Source: Alitta virens
Lineage: Eukaryota > Annelida > Polychaeta > Phyllodocida > Nereididae
Direction of reading: 5' to 3'
Assembly (NCBI GenBank): GCA_932294295.1
Contig: OW028573.1
Coordinates: 3,514,001-3,578,000, forward strand
DNA length: 64,000 nt
Shown here: positions 21,311 to 34,701 of the stretch, one piece after another
Layout of the letters: each line of letters begins with the position of its first letter
How positions within the stretch are numbered: position 1 is the stretch's first letter
Notes under the pieces: model-generated
Seen by the model: the letters and a program-made list of their open reading frames with translations, nothing else
Told to the model about the DNA's origin: nothing
The model's database searches: none
Made by a program: the position numbers and the translations under genes

Positions 21311-24300
21311 GTTTCATTAAAAACGGTCGACTCTAGAGATCTGTAGCCACCTATTCCTGGCTGTAACTATAATTTGCTAAGGTCAGCCACTTCTGTCCAA
21401 TCCTAGCTTTTAGGTGGCTTACACACCAACTGGCGCCCTCTGTTGAAGAACAACATATACATGCAGCAGAGTGACTTCTCAGTGCACCTGAACCATTTAA
21501 CTTCAGGGTGGTTATTTTTTACATCTTTTCAACAAGAAATGAAAAACTTGAGTAACTGTTAACTGGTGCTGCATCCCAGCTTTCAGTAAGTTCCATTTAG
21601 TGGCAGGTATCATCATATAGCAGAAGTTGTCTAGCTTTGTCTAGGTTCCATTTGACAGGCCATTTTTAGTGAAACTAACTGTATGTCCTTCACCAGAGTG
21701 TTCACCCAAATGTTAGACCCAACTAATAGCAGGGAGGTAAGGCTCAAGCTGGGATGGTTGGCTTCCAGCAATGGTGGGTGGCCTCTTCACCACAAAGATA
21801 GCTCAACCAGGAGACGGGCTGGCCCCTTCAAGGTTTCAAGGTAGGAAAAAAGGCCATTTCACTGTTAAAATTGGCCGCCAGCTGTGAAGGCAGTCTCCTA
21901 CACAGACCATCTCCTGCTAGGTGGCGTTTAGCGAAGGGCAAATGCCCTGAGGGTCTGCCAGATTTCAGACAGAGCAATGATCCTGGTGGGGGAGCAAGGA
22001 ATTTGACTGTGTATAATATATATTAGTTTATTTTAAGCATAAGAATACCACACCTCAGTTTACTTTATAGCACGATATAACATCAGATTCGGTGATATTC
22101 AAAGAACTATTTTGTTGAAATCATTGAAATCAACGGGCGCAGTAATTGACCTAGATTTGGCGCCGTTGGAGCAATGCTGTGAAATCAGTCTGCAAGAAAG
22201 GTTAGCACAAGTTAAGTAGGCCAGCCACTTGCCAGGAGGGTTGGCCTCTTCTGAGTTTATAGTTCTGGCTGTAAAGCCAGCCTCCCTGGCTTGGGGCCAT
22301 GCTTCCCAGGAAGCGCCCATGCAGCCTTCTTTCTTTTAACTTGTTTAATAAGGCCCAAACTTCTGGGTGAAGGGCCCCCACCCCCTCAGCCAACAAGAGC
22401 CAATCTCTGTTCATGAAGGGACCATTCTTCGTGGCTGGTGAAGGGGTACAACCTCCCTGACCAGAGGTCAACCAGCAATAACTCAATTCAGTGAATTACT
22501 TCATGATCGGCCTCTTCACTGGGAAGGTTGGGCTCTGGCCAGGGAAGTTGTCACATTGACCTTAGGTCGACCCTCAGCCAGGAAGACTGGTCCCCAGCTT
22601 AACAGAGAACGGCGGTCCCCAGTCAGGTAGGTGGGCTTATTATACTTATACTTATTATTTCCTTCCTCTAATGAATTCAAATTCTTGGTAATGGCAGGCT
22701 GGGCATGCAAGTGGCCCACTGTTGCAGCCAAAGATTGTTTTTTACAGGAACCCCACTGAGCTCTGAATTCAACTGCAGTGAAGCTGGATTTGGCTCAGAC
22801 GAACCACATATATTTCTGAACTCAGACGAACCACATTTTTTCTGAACTGTTACAAAGGAGACTCAGCAATTAAGCCCTTAAATGCCAAGTTTGTCATCAT
22901 ATTTAGAATAATGCATTTTTAAGTGATAACTGTGGAGTCTTAGACAACACATCACTAGTATCACACGTGATAACACAGAACAATATACATGTGTGGTAAC
23001 ATTTCATATCTCTTCTAATCCGTTTTGAGGAAGTCATGCTGTATTAGATGATCAAGTAGCACACAGGTGGTCAAAATAATTTTATTTGCAACACCTCAAG
23101 AAAATTGCACAGTGTGTTATACACGAGAGCACTGCAATCGCCATGGCAAGAAATTGGTATTTCAAGTTTCATTGTCGTGCATCGCCAACAGTACCTACAC
23201 CCTAAACCATTCACAGAGGCTTACATGGTGCAAAGCTGTGAGTACAAGTGATTTGTTAGTAATTTCTGAATTTACTGAGGTAGAAAACATATTAGACTTG
23301 CTGTCAGAGCAGAACCAATGCTGTACTTGGGCTAATACCAAGTGAACACTGAGTTGAGTAATAAACCATCATGTTCTCAATGTACACGATAAATTTGCTT
23401 ATGCATATTTAATTTCATGTTAGATTCCATAAATTACTGTCCTTGAAATTACAACAACAAAATATCAATACACATTAGATAATAGCTTAATTTGTTCCCA
23501 ATTACATGAGTGCAAAATATTTGTGAATCTTTTTGCCCCAACAGGATTTTAAATTGATATCAAACTTCAGTTTTTATAAGTTTTATGGCTAAATAATCCA
23601 CAATATAAAGCCAATTACAAAAATGGCTCTCCTTTTTCACTAAATCTCATTAAAACTGAGAAAAAAAATTGATGTGAGGCATTTATAAATGATGGCTAAT
23701 TAACGCTATCCAACATGTAAAAGTTAGCACTACCTATTAACATGAAAAACATGAGTTTGCGCAACTGCTATGTAATGTCCTTCTAACATCATTTTTGCCT
23801 CCTACAGAGGTGACACTGCCATATTTCAATAATTAATATTATGATACAATGTTGACAGTATAGTTAGCTATATAACTGAGGTAGCTGCAATACACAATAG
23901 GTTAAGTCATGGATTATCATTGTAAAACACAACCAATGGGATAATTTAATGAACAATATATATCCTTACTTAGTCATAATTATGTTATTCATCAATAAGG
24001 CTCAACTCGTCCTGTCATTATTTTTTACTAAAATACATCTACCAACAGTTATTCCCTCCTGGGAGGCCAATAAACCCTGTAAAATGAAAGAGATCAAACA
24101 AAACAAAAATCATACACAATCACAGTCATGATCACAGTCAACAACTAACACATGAAAATCATTAATAAACCCATAAAATTGGCCAGCAATTTGATAGCAA
24201 GAATAAATTGGGAAAACAAAGCATAAAACCCTTCATAAACAGCAGGGGTTATATATATCAGAGCAACTTTGATAAACAGCAGTGTTTTCAAAGATATTTA

Positions 24301-24730
24301 TGGCACATAAACATCTTAAGATGCCCTGGTAGAGTAATCGACCAGAGAAATAATGTCATAATTTTCTAACCTATTGTAACAATGTCGCAAATGGTCAAAT
24401 AGAATATCATATTTTAAATATCACAGTTCTAATTAATGCTCAATGGTTTTGAGGTTCCATAATTCAGTCAGCCAGATTATACAATTTGTAAACTTTGAGA
24501 CAACAGTATTGGGAGCTTTTAACAATCTTTAAATATCAACAGAATAGCAAGAGACCCCATTAAGTAACTGATAATGATCTTGATAAACGAAAGTGAATTT
24601 AAACAAGTGCAATAGAATCAGTCCACATAGTCAAACTAACATCACTAGTTCAAGATCACACCTACCGAAACCAAACTACCTCAAAATTTTGAACCCACAG
24701 TTGACTATTTAGTAGATTTAGATATGGTCA
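21311..24730. other. Gene-free stretch with a GC-richer repetitive patch
   Basis: About 21720-22740 is GC-richer and contains many short related phrases (for example GGAAGGTTGG, CAGGAAGACTGG, TTGGCCTCTTC) like those at 32150-33110. The rest is AT-rich. An open frame at 23067-23345 on the plus strand matches nothing I recognise, and I do not call it a gene. Confidence 0.45.
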
Positions 24731-24736
24731 GTCTGT

Positions 24737-27700
24737 TTAACTTGGTAACTCAGGTACTTGATTCCCTAATTCCGTTGCTATCCTGCGGTACATTGGTTCT
24801 CGAAGAGTGTTGATTGGCCTCAAAGATTTAGGATGTTGTGGACCGTAAAGGTCAATGCACAGAAAATGCCACTTGTGAAAAAAATCATAAGCCTTGTGGT
24901 AGTCACCCATCTCTTCGTGGTAGATTGCAATATTCAAGTAAAGTCTGTCCACGCTTGTGCTGAGCTCACCAACCAAAGGTAGGAGTGTATTCAGTGCCTC
25001 CGTGTAATTCTGCAAGCAAATATTGCACATTTACACACAAAGACACATCAGTTTATGTTACTTGTAATCTAAGATATTGTTACATTTCTGGATTGGAGAA
25101 CAAGAATTAAATATACTGCTGTGATGATTCTATGAAGATTAATCTCCCTTGATGAAGTTTCTATCAATCATTAAACAATTTTGATCATGTACTACGACCC
25201 ATAAAAAGGAACGAGCCTTTGAGAGGTCACACTGATGACATCGATTGCAATTTGCTGTGGGAACCTTTTCTTAAATTAAAAGCGTTTTAATCATCCACAG
25301 AATGTGACATGTCAGCATACCTTGATTTGTTCTGGTCCTGCATGACCAATCACAACACCTTTTGTGGTCAATGCGTCTGCGCGGTGGTAGTCATCATTCA
25401 ACTGTAAAGAGACAGACAATTGATGCCAATCCGGGTTTGAAAAATGTTTCAACTTGACAATTCCCTACACCGTTTCCAGGTTAAAATGAGATGTCTCAAG
25501 ACCACCATTTGGCAAGTTTTAATCAATTAAGATCAAGTATATTATTTTTTCAATCTCAGGTGAATTCGTTCGTGTGAGACTATTACTGATATAAACATTG
25601 ATGAAATTGAAGGCCCATGTATTCACACCTCAACTGGGAGTAAGCTGCTTTGCTCGCATGTGGTATGTTTATCAGATATGCAAAGTAAGTGTTCCGCACT
25701 TTCACTGTACTCCCTACTTTTGTAATACTCAAAACACACCTCTTTGAAAATGTCAATGGCTTCATTAATATTCTCCATTCCTTTCTGTTTAGCATTTTGA
25801 TTAGATAACCAAGTATCTCCTCCTCGCAATTCATATCCACCATAGTAAAATGCACTGCGGTTAAGTGATAAGCCAAGTTTCAACTGAAATGACACATAAT
25901 GAACACTGTTATATAATTGCTATGTTGTTCGGTAGCTGTTACAAAGAAACTATTGTCCCCAACAAGGTCTACCTTATGTTGCTTGCCCTCCAAAGTTCGT
26001 CTCAAAGCCATACTTTTCTCAAAATTCTCAATAATCATTTTCATTCTAGGCAACTGTGATCGATACATAAATTCTTCCTGTTTCATTTCCTGCAAATATA
26101 ATTAGAATTTATTAATGTACACCACTTTAAGAAATTTGAAATGTCGCTTGGGGAAACTTAGAAATGTCGCTCTTGGTTTTCTTTTTACAGAATTCATGTT
26201 TTACCTCATCAGCCAAAAGTGCTGCCATGTAATACAGCTCCACCAATCTTTCCGGTCGTGAACCTAACTCTTCTGTTTCTATCTTCAAGGCCATTTCCAG
26301 TAAAGTGTTTGCTGTCTTATAGCGACCAACTTGAGACCTAGTAATAATAAAAATGAAAGAAGACAATCATTAACACCAAAGAGTCACTTTAAGTATAACG
26401 GTGAGCTTCACAATCTCATCCAAGATGTTACATAATCAATATGGTAACTTACATAAATCTAGCCACTCTTTCGTAACGTTTGCAAAGCAAGTCTCGATCC
26501 ACCTTGTCCTCATTTGCATAGTTTGAAACATGGGTTACATATGCCATTTCCAATTCATCAAAATCTGATCCCTGTACAAAAAAAATTAAAGCCTTAATAT
26601 AAGCGGCCTGTTCTGCATTTGGAAGATGAATACAAGGTACAAATGATTTGTTGGTAACTACCATTAAACTGCTAATGATCTTCAGGTAAAGTCTATGCAC
26701 AACATTATACAAATATGTGTCTTACCTTTCTCCAATAATTTATCAGCTTTGCACTGTACTCTAAGTCATACAGCTGATCAAAAACTTCCCATTCTACTAG
26801 AAATTTCTTGAGACGCTCTGTATCCTGTATTTGTATGAGATGGTGCGGGTATTCCTGTTCAAGCAAAACTTTAAATAGTCAATCCAGTTTCAAGGATTTT
26901 CAAGAAGAAATAACATACTGGATAATTTAAGTTAAAAAAAAAGGCATAAAACTGGAAACTCAAAAACCTACCTCAATCCTGCGATTCAAATTAGAATTAT
27001 CTTCAAAAAAGTCTGCTAATTTTGAATGCCACCATTTGTAAACTTCCTTTTTAGGTTCATTGTTCTCATCCTTGAAATACCTGAAAGAACAAATATATTC
27101 AGTAATAAAAGTTTTAGCAAGAACATAAGGAAAAACACAGTGAGGACAGAATGCAGAAAATAATACACATACATTTTTCTGACAGCTTTGCTTAAAGAGC
27201 GATGGTAAAAGTCGAGGCGACCCTCTCCACTGTCCCCAAATGGTCGCAGAAATGGTTTTAATGCTCGGTACACCTCTGCCCATTTGTAAGCTGCCAGCTT
27301 TCCAATATCTTTCTTTGATTTCTCCCTGACATTGTCATCTAAAACAAAGGTTTCCTTATATCTGAGACGTTATACAAAGCTATACAATCAATTACTTGAA
27401 AGGTGTTAAACTGCCATAATCACAACATAATTATGTTAATAAATAAGTCAAGATTTACCTAATGAAATTAACAAATATAAAGAAGTGAAACATTCATTGA
27501 CAAGTACCTTTTCCTCCCTTTTCACTTGTACCTTCAGCTGCAGACGACAGAGACAGTCTGTCTTCATCACCAAGAATTGTTAACAATTCTAATTCCAGAA
27601 GACCCCCAACTGACACTTCAAGTAAGCACAGTGTGGCTACCAACAACTGCCCTCCATTCTCTTTCTCAAATCGACTAAGCACTTGCATTTCAAGTCTGAA

Positions 27701-30700
27701 GTGACAGAATGATTTTACTCAGCAAAATACAAAATCAATCTGAGGGTGTAATAAATATTCAATTAGCTAGCATTCACTTATTACGTAAGTTAGTAGTCTT
27801 AACAGGAAAGTACACAATAACAGCATTAGCCTATTTGTCAGTTGTCTATTTATAAGATATGAGTAAGTTTCTTACTCCAGAAGACCATCAGCCAGCTGAT
27901 TGATCTTGTCCGAAACTTGCCGGAACTGACCAAAGATTCTCAGCTCCTCGCAAGCAATAGACAACCACAATGGGTTATCTGCCGAAGTTTTGGATATGAG
28001 GCTTTCCATCTGATCCTCATCAAGTGCTTTGTTGTATTTGCCGAGCATCTCAGTAACTATATTCTGAAAGTTGAAACATACAAGTATATGAGAGTAAACA
28101 AATATTTTACTTTAATTATCCTTTCCAAACTAGCGATATGTGGACCAAATTTCGTCCACCACAGGTTACATAAGGGTTTTCATCGATATGCTGTATATCG
28201 ATGAATCGACCATTTCTAACTGAGGATGCTGATAATAATAAATTTGCACGATTTTGCGATATTGCAATACTGAAAGTGGAATACTGGTATCGATATCGAA
28301 TGCAAAATTTATATCAATGAAAACCCTAGGTTACATTCTTATTAGAACCAACACAAGTGATCACACAAAGTGTCCGACACGAATATCATATCATTGCTAA
28401 TTGGTGTCACAAAATTTAATCCATGTCATTCAGAAGTTCCAAAACTGCAGCTGACCAATTAATCAAAATTAACTATAAGTTTGAATGAAAACAAATGACA
28501 GCTAATTATTAATACCATCTTTGCTTCCACATCCAGTGGGGTAACTTCCAGCTCCTTCGGTTGTGGTTCCCGTGACATTAGTGACTTGTGAGGAGGCGTG
28601 TCATGAATCATTGAAAAGATACACCTCACTTGGGGCGCCAATTTTCTTGGAACCCATGTCATTAATTCTGCAGCTTTGTCCTCATCCAACTGTAATGAAA
28701 GTTGATCAATAACTTTTATAATATTCCTCACCAGTTTACTTGTAAACTTAATCCTATTAGGGTGTCTGTTTATATGTTTGTTTATTCGTTGCTATACCTG
28801 ATTTATTGCATCAATGATGATAATACAGGGCCTTGTGTTTGGATTGTTCAAAGCCCCCAAAGCCAACTGCGCTGCGGTGTCAAGGTCAGACGGCATGTTT
28901 TCATCCTACATGTACAAGAGAGATGCAGTCAAGTTAATTCTTTCGCACATCCTCGACCATTTGAAGTTTGTTAAACTTTTAATTCTTGTGCCAACTTGGC
29001 AATTAGGATGGACTAATGCTACTAACATTACAAACTCCAATTTCCTTCAAAAGTCTTCGCAGCAAAGCCAAGAGTTCTGTAGACCCAGGGACAGCTCCAA
29101 CAAAATGGTAGAACACATGCCACTCCTTTCCTTTTGCTCTGAATAAACGAGACAAGTTCCTAAGTCACAAATTTGTCATCTGACGTAAAATCTACCCAAC
29201 AATAATTCAATTCAATTCCCCATCACCTACCCAGGTATTTCCCCTGCCATTGCTCTACTAAAAGCAGTGTCTGCAGCTTTAGCCATGATTGATGACTTTC
29301 CTGACCCAGGTCCGCCAAGAAGCAAAAATGGGGTATCCTGAGCAATGCCATCAATATATCCTGAAATCTGATGCCACAAAACAACAAATTATTAAGCATC
29401 ATTAAATAACCTTGTAACCTTTGTTCAATTATATTCTGCCAAGAATTTGAGAAAAAAACTGTTACCAAAAGACATCCTTGATACTAAGGAGTGTTTTCTC
29501 CTTGTTGATACAAGCCTCTTGCATATTAATGGACCCTTTGGTACAACATGCAAGTTAACACTAATTTTTTTTAATGCTCTGCAACAATTCTACCACTGCC
29601 TTTTTGATGCCATAATTGCATAAAATATGTAGTACTTAATGTAATTGACAAGGACATATTTAATGAATCCCCAAAGGTAGAATGAGGTCATTTGTTTCTG
29701 TATGCTACAAAGGAATTTGATACAATAACAGTATGCATGCAGGACAGTAAACCAGTCCTAATAATAGTCCCAAGAAATATCAGCCTCACCTTATCAAGAA
29801 TATCATCTCTCCCAAGCACAGATTCGGCTCTGTTTTTCATAAACGAATCATGCTGCTCCTGAATGAGAAGGAAGGGATCCTGGTCAGCTGCATCCATGAG
29901 AGGATATTGTGCGGCTATTCGCTCCTTGAAGAACTCAAATACCTGGATAACAATTTGGACATTAACACAGACGTCATGCCAATCAACTATTTTAATCAAT
30001 TGCCTTTCTATATCAGATTCATATTAACTTCATGAACAATTTTTAAAATATCATCACAACAAGAAAATGGAGCAAACAATTAGAACTCACTGCAGCAGAA
30101 AATGCACCTTCCAGACCACCAAGCTCCGGCAAACCGGTATCAGGACTGATGCCAAGAAAGTCAACTTTGTAATATTTAAGTCTGCTACCCTGCAAGCAAA
30201 ATCATAACAATATATATATTATTTTATTCGTACATATATAATAGTACACGTGAAATTATATGTAAAAAAAAAAAATTAAAAAAATCATCATTTGAATGCA
30301 TGATTAAGAAAAAAATTACAGGTGACAAGTGTGGTGACCAGTAAATGCAGCGATAAAGTCTTATATAAAAAGTTATCACTCACAGGGAATCTGTCCTTGA
30401 TCATCTTCCTGAGTATCGTAAGCTTCGTAGGCCCAATGGGATTGCTCTCCACAAATACTTTCTGGTGCTCCTCTGGGGTTTGCTCCAAGAAACTTGGGTC
30501 ACGCAGCAAAAACAGAGCTGAAATGTACATTTGCGTGGATATAAATGTGTGCTTACATGACATGTGTTGTGTTTGATGCTCGGTTGTTTAAGGGCTGTTC
30601 CATATCAAAAGTGGGGCGGGGGAGGTAGACAGGAAAAAGTTCAACTTCCCCCCCCAACCCGCTTTTTGTTTTTTGACAGACCCCCCTACCCCCCTTAAGA

Positions 30701-31832
30701 AAATTATACTGGTCAACCACCCCAACCCCCCTCTTTTGGAGAACCTTCCCCCCCCCCCTCCTCTGCTTTTTCAAAAAACCTTCCTGTCTATCCCCCCTTT
30801 TTTTTAAATGGAACAACCCTTACTTACAATAGTAACAACACCAATTAACAAAAACATAATTATCAATATTTGTACCATTAGGATTGTCTTTCCTGTATGC
30901 GCCATGCATTATCTCCATCTCCGTGACAGATAGGCCTTCAATCCATTTGTATTGGTCCTTAACAGCATCTGGGATCTCTGATGCAATAGGAACCCATCCC
31001 ATTCGCTCGCTATAACAAAATCCACAAACACTCAGATTCAGATAGATTCGTATGTGTACAATACTGTACATAATTCACTTACTGACCACTTTTCACTCAA
31101 TGACCAGTTTTAATTGATTACATTTAAGCTGCCTCTCTAGATTAGTATTAATGATATCACTACAAACCTTGTCATATTGATAAAAAATGGCATGATGTTA
31201 TCCTGATAACATCTGTCTATTTCACCCAGGCATGCCCTCAAGGTTATTTCTGAGGTGGAATCCTTCGGTACCCCCTGAAAAAAAAAAAAAAAAATCATTG
31301 CTACATTGTATACTCTTAAGAATCTGTAAATTTTCAATACAATACATCAACTGTTGGTAGCATAGAAATGATACAGGAACTTTGGGGACCTTATACAAAC
31401 ACCTACCCATCTCAGATCGCATTCTATCAAATGAAGTCGCCTTGCTTCACACCATACCCTCAAATCAGGAAACACCTGAAACATATAAAAAAATTATGTA
31501 TTGTCATTTGCTGTTGTAATGCAAAATTGTAAAGAAAATCGTCTATGCATGATGCAATGCAATACAAAATACCATGCTCATTGCTCAAAGAATTATCTCC
31601 TCAAAAACAGTCATGAAATGCTCACCTTTTTAACGAGGACTTCTCTTTCGGCATGGAAATCTTTAAAAGTAGATGACACAAAAATCCTAATGGTCTTCCA
31701 CCCAGACCGTTTCACAACAAGATTTTTGGCTTTGAATCTTTTACTTTCAACAGTCCGCAATGCAAATGTCCAGGTCTCATTCACCTTCACCAAGTACGGG
31801 TCTAATCGAGAATTTGATGCTCCACAACCCAT
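24737..31832 (-). CDS. STAND-type DUF4062-NACHT-TPR protein, 22 exons
   Basis: Exons (minus): 31832-31626, 31475-31407, 31274-31168, 31009-30876, 30517-30384, 30189-30091, 29942-29790, 29367-29231, 29138-29027, 28905-28798, 28689-28516, 28063-27876, 27695-27508, 27338-27173, 27080-26972, 26854-26726, 26571-26453, 26337-26205, 26089-25943, 25883-25629, 25401-25321, 25009-24737. Phases agree throughout, giving 1073 aa. It opens with MGCGASNSR, a myristoylation-like motif. DUF4062 begins at residue 48 (IRIFVSSTFKDFHAERE, then ECDLRWGVP and SVTEMEIMHG). The NACHT-like ATPase has Walker A GGPGSGKS at 319-326 and Walker B IIIID at 412-416. The C-terminal half is helical with TPR-like units, the last containing YGPQHPKS. 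The order matches TPR proteins of the DDB_G0287407-like group, and less closely nephrocystin-3, NWD1 and TEP1. A signalling or sensing ATPase role is inferred. The ligand is unknown. Confidence 0.85.
28180..28325. repeat. Dispersed repeat rich in ATCGAT/TATCG
   Basis: Phrases such as CATCGATATGC, GTATCGATATCGA and CGATGAATCGA recur in the patch at 62170-62255. It lies in an intron of the STAND gene. Probably a decayed DNA transposon or MITE. Confidence 0.45.
30590..30822. mobile_element. MITE-like element with C/G-homopolymer body
   Basis: Terminal inverted repeats AAGGGCTGTTCCATATCAAA and, at the other end, AAATGGAACAACCCTT. The middle is full of C-runs on the plus strand. It lies between exons 4 and 5 of the STAND gene. 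Confidence 0.65.
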
Positions 31833-31853
31833 TTTGGTAAGTCTACTGTCTAC
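31833..31853 (-). other. 5' untranslated part of the first coding exon of the STAND gene
   Basis: An acceptor TTACAG lies just left of this on the minus strand, so the ATG exon is probably preceded by an intron. Its candidate upstream donor is at 33817. Confidence 0.5.
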
Positions 31854-31869
31854 CTGTAATTAGATTAAG

Positions 31870-33800
31870 CAGTATTAATCAGTGATGGAAGTGGGAAATG
31901 TTGGTTGGGGGTACCACTGCCCAGCCGCAGCCTGGCCACATAGGTGTCAAAATTATTATATATTTAATCAGGTATTAAATTGCATTAACTTGATATATTT
32001 TGAATTTATTTTGTTGTATATATGATAAACCTTTCTCCATATTGATTCAATGTTAGGGCATTCTTAAAATCGTAGATGGTTTTGGTTATTGGTAGTTGCT
32101 AGACAATTAGGGCTATTCACACTGCAGATGCAGTGCCACAGATGCTGCAGGTGATGAATTAAGGGCCATCAGAGGCTGGCCAATGGCCAGTGGCCAATCA
32201 CCTGGACATACATGGCCCCAACCCTTGGAGGCTAGCCAGGCCTTCTACGGAAAAGTCCGGCCCCAAGGCAGGAAGACTGACCCCTTTCTTGCCCTGAATC
32301 CGGAAGGTTGGCCCCAGTAAGGAAGATGGGCCTCTTTGCCAAATGATGGCCCTTTCACCAGAGGATGCTTATTCATCTGCAGTGTCATATATATCGGCCA
32401 ATATTTTCAACAGTCACTGAATTTCCAGTGCCAATAGCCATGTATCTATGCACACTTCATATGCATACCGTTGCTATAGAATTTTGGCACCCTGTAGTGT
32501 TCCATCTAGGATTTGATTTGGGCATGGCGTACTAAAAAATTCAGGGCACCTAGAGTCCTATATAAGTAATATTGCCCACGCTGCTAGTAGAAAAAAAAAA
32601 GGTCTTCATTTATTTTCGAGCATTGCGCTGATGAAGTCGGGCATGGCGTGAGGGTAGTCAGGTATGGTGCAGCGCCATGCTCAAATGGTCCAGCCAGAAC
32701 ACTGCCCCCTGGTGAAGAGGCCGTCATTTAAGTATCCCTAGCTGGAAGGTTGCTGGACGCATCTCCTGCCCTATCACCTGAACATTGGTGAAAGTTTCTT
32801 GTTGGAGGGGAAGAAGGACAGTCGCCTGGGGCTCTCATGAGACTGAGTTCCCCCGGACCCTTTCCCTGGAGATGGGAAACTAGGTGAATTAGGGCCCAGT
32901 CTTCTTGTCAAAGGTGGCCTCCGGTACTACTGCAGAGGGCAGATGCCGCCGCTGCCCTGGAACCAAGGCTGGATCCCAGAGTGGCATGAACCTGCACCTC
33001 TGCAGCAACTATTCGGTTGACCGGTCAGGGTGCCTCAGACTTGCAGGTGAAGGGGCCATCCTTCCAAGTGAAAGGGCTAACCAAATTTGATGATGGGGGC
33101 AATCAAATTTCTCATTCAACATTATTTAGGCCAGTGCCAATAGCCAAAATTCTATAGTCACTGCATCCACAGTGTCAATAGCCAAAATGGGCTATATATA
33201 TAGCAGTGTATAGCCACATCCTTTAATTCTGAGTAAGGTATATAGGTAAAGTCTCCCTCCGTCGCCACCCTTCACATATATATTGCTGCATATAACAAAT
33301 GAGCACTAGAGCGTTTTAGCCCTATTGGCTATTGTCATATATATGTTAAAAATAGGCCTATAATATTAGAACACTTCATTAAACATGATTTATAAAACCG
33401 TCCTAAAAAAACAAAATAGGTAGGTACATTATAAATCATGATTATGGTCTGTCAATTTATATGCAGTACATAATAAATACAGAAAAAACAAGCATGACAT
33501 TGATAATCAATACTTAAACCTTATGTTATATAGACTATTACTGTACATGGTCAGTGCATTTATGATGAATAATACAGCAGTTATTGATTCAGTATACCAA
33601 TGGCAATGCCATGGCATAGGCCTAACATTATTGCAGTGCATGAACTTCAAAATGTGTACATGGTAACTTACCTATACTGTAAGTTTATCACCTACTCCAC
33701 ACATTGTAAACTGGAGACTGACAAGATACACAGTAAGGTTTACACTGCATAACCCGGCATAAGCTGACAGGTGCTCATGGGTTTGTTTGTCGTCGTTACG
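31870..33800. other. Gene-free stretch upstream of the STAND gene
   Basis: Probably the first intron of the STAND gene. 32150-33110 is GC-richer and repetitive (GGCCAATGGCCAG..., GGAAGGTTGGCCCC, AGGAAGACTGACCC), with the same vocabulary as 21720-22740. No coding exon was recognised. Confidence 0.5.
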
Positions 33801-33816
33801 CGCCGTCTTTGCTCAC

Positions 33817-33850
33817 CTGGGCCCTAGATGTCGCCACATGACCAACCCCT
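33817..33850 (-). other. Candidate 5' untranslated exon / start region of the STAND gene
   Basis: On the minus strand GGGCCCAG is followed by GTGAGC, a strong donor, in a locally CpG-richer patch. The 5' limit is not visible. It would splice to the acceptor at 31854. Confidence 0.35.
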
Positions 33851-34701
33851 GGCGGAAGATCTACAAATTAATGATTAAAGGCGTTTTTCATCATGTTTTG
33901 CTGTGTTATATATTAACTGATAATTTGCCATGTCCTCTTGGCCATTGCTGAATGTATTATTATTATTTTTCTTTATTTTAGCAATAGACAAGTAGGTACT
34001 CTTTTTGGACCCATGATTTGTATCCTGTGTTATGGCACATTTATATATCAGCCATTACATTCATATCATCTAGGCCGTTATACTAGTTAGCAGAAAGTAA
34101 ACGCCAACAGTGCTAATTACTATATTTCTTTTATTGTGTGTATTTTTATCACAATTAAGGCTGCCAAGCCATTAGAATGACAGATCGATTGTCCTTATTA
34201 AATACTCTAAATAACAATATAGAAAGAAAGTTATACCATAGACTGTATATAATTTGCACAGAGTTACATTTGACTTGGCACTTTAACAGATTTGTTCAGT
34301 CATGATACTACATATATTAGCCACCGAATCAGAAACAAAAGCACAATATATATATACACAATAAACAAGAGCACAATATACAATGATATATACACAATAA
34401 TTAATTAGTCCAGCTGTTAAATGCACAAAAAAAAGATTGCACCGATGAATAATATTGTTGAAATTAAATGACAATCGTAACGAGAGCTGAGTTAAATAAT
34501 ACTAAGACTTGACAGGTGCAACATAGTGCTCACAAATTGGCAGGACTGAATGCTGGTTGTTACTGTAGCAGCTCGATCAACATGATCAAGAAATACATTC
34601 ACAATTTCACATTCTATCAATACTCGCAGGTGTCCTTTGATTACAAGTGTTATTTAGCTGTAAGTGTCTTTCAAAAAATTTTGCTGTTGAGTTATGTTTA
34701 T

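Noticed and set aside
23067..23345. 92-aa plus-strand open frame with several Cys
   Set aside because: No family match, no splice context and no neighbouring exons; consistent with chance in a repeat-rich region.
24737..31832. Direct naming of the STAND gene as NPHP3, TEP1 or NWD1
   Set aside because: The DUF4062 and NACHT motifs fit several groups, but the coiled coil and long regular TPR array of NPHP3 and the WD repeats of NWD1/TEP1 are absent.
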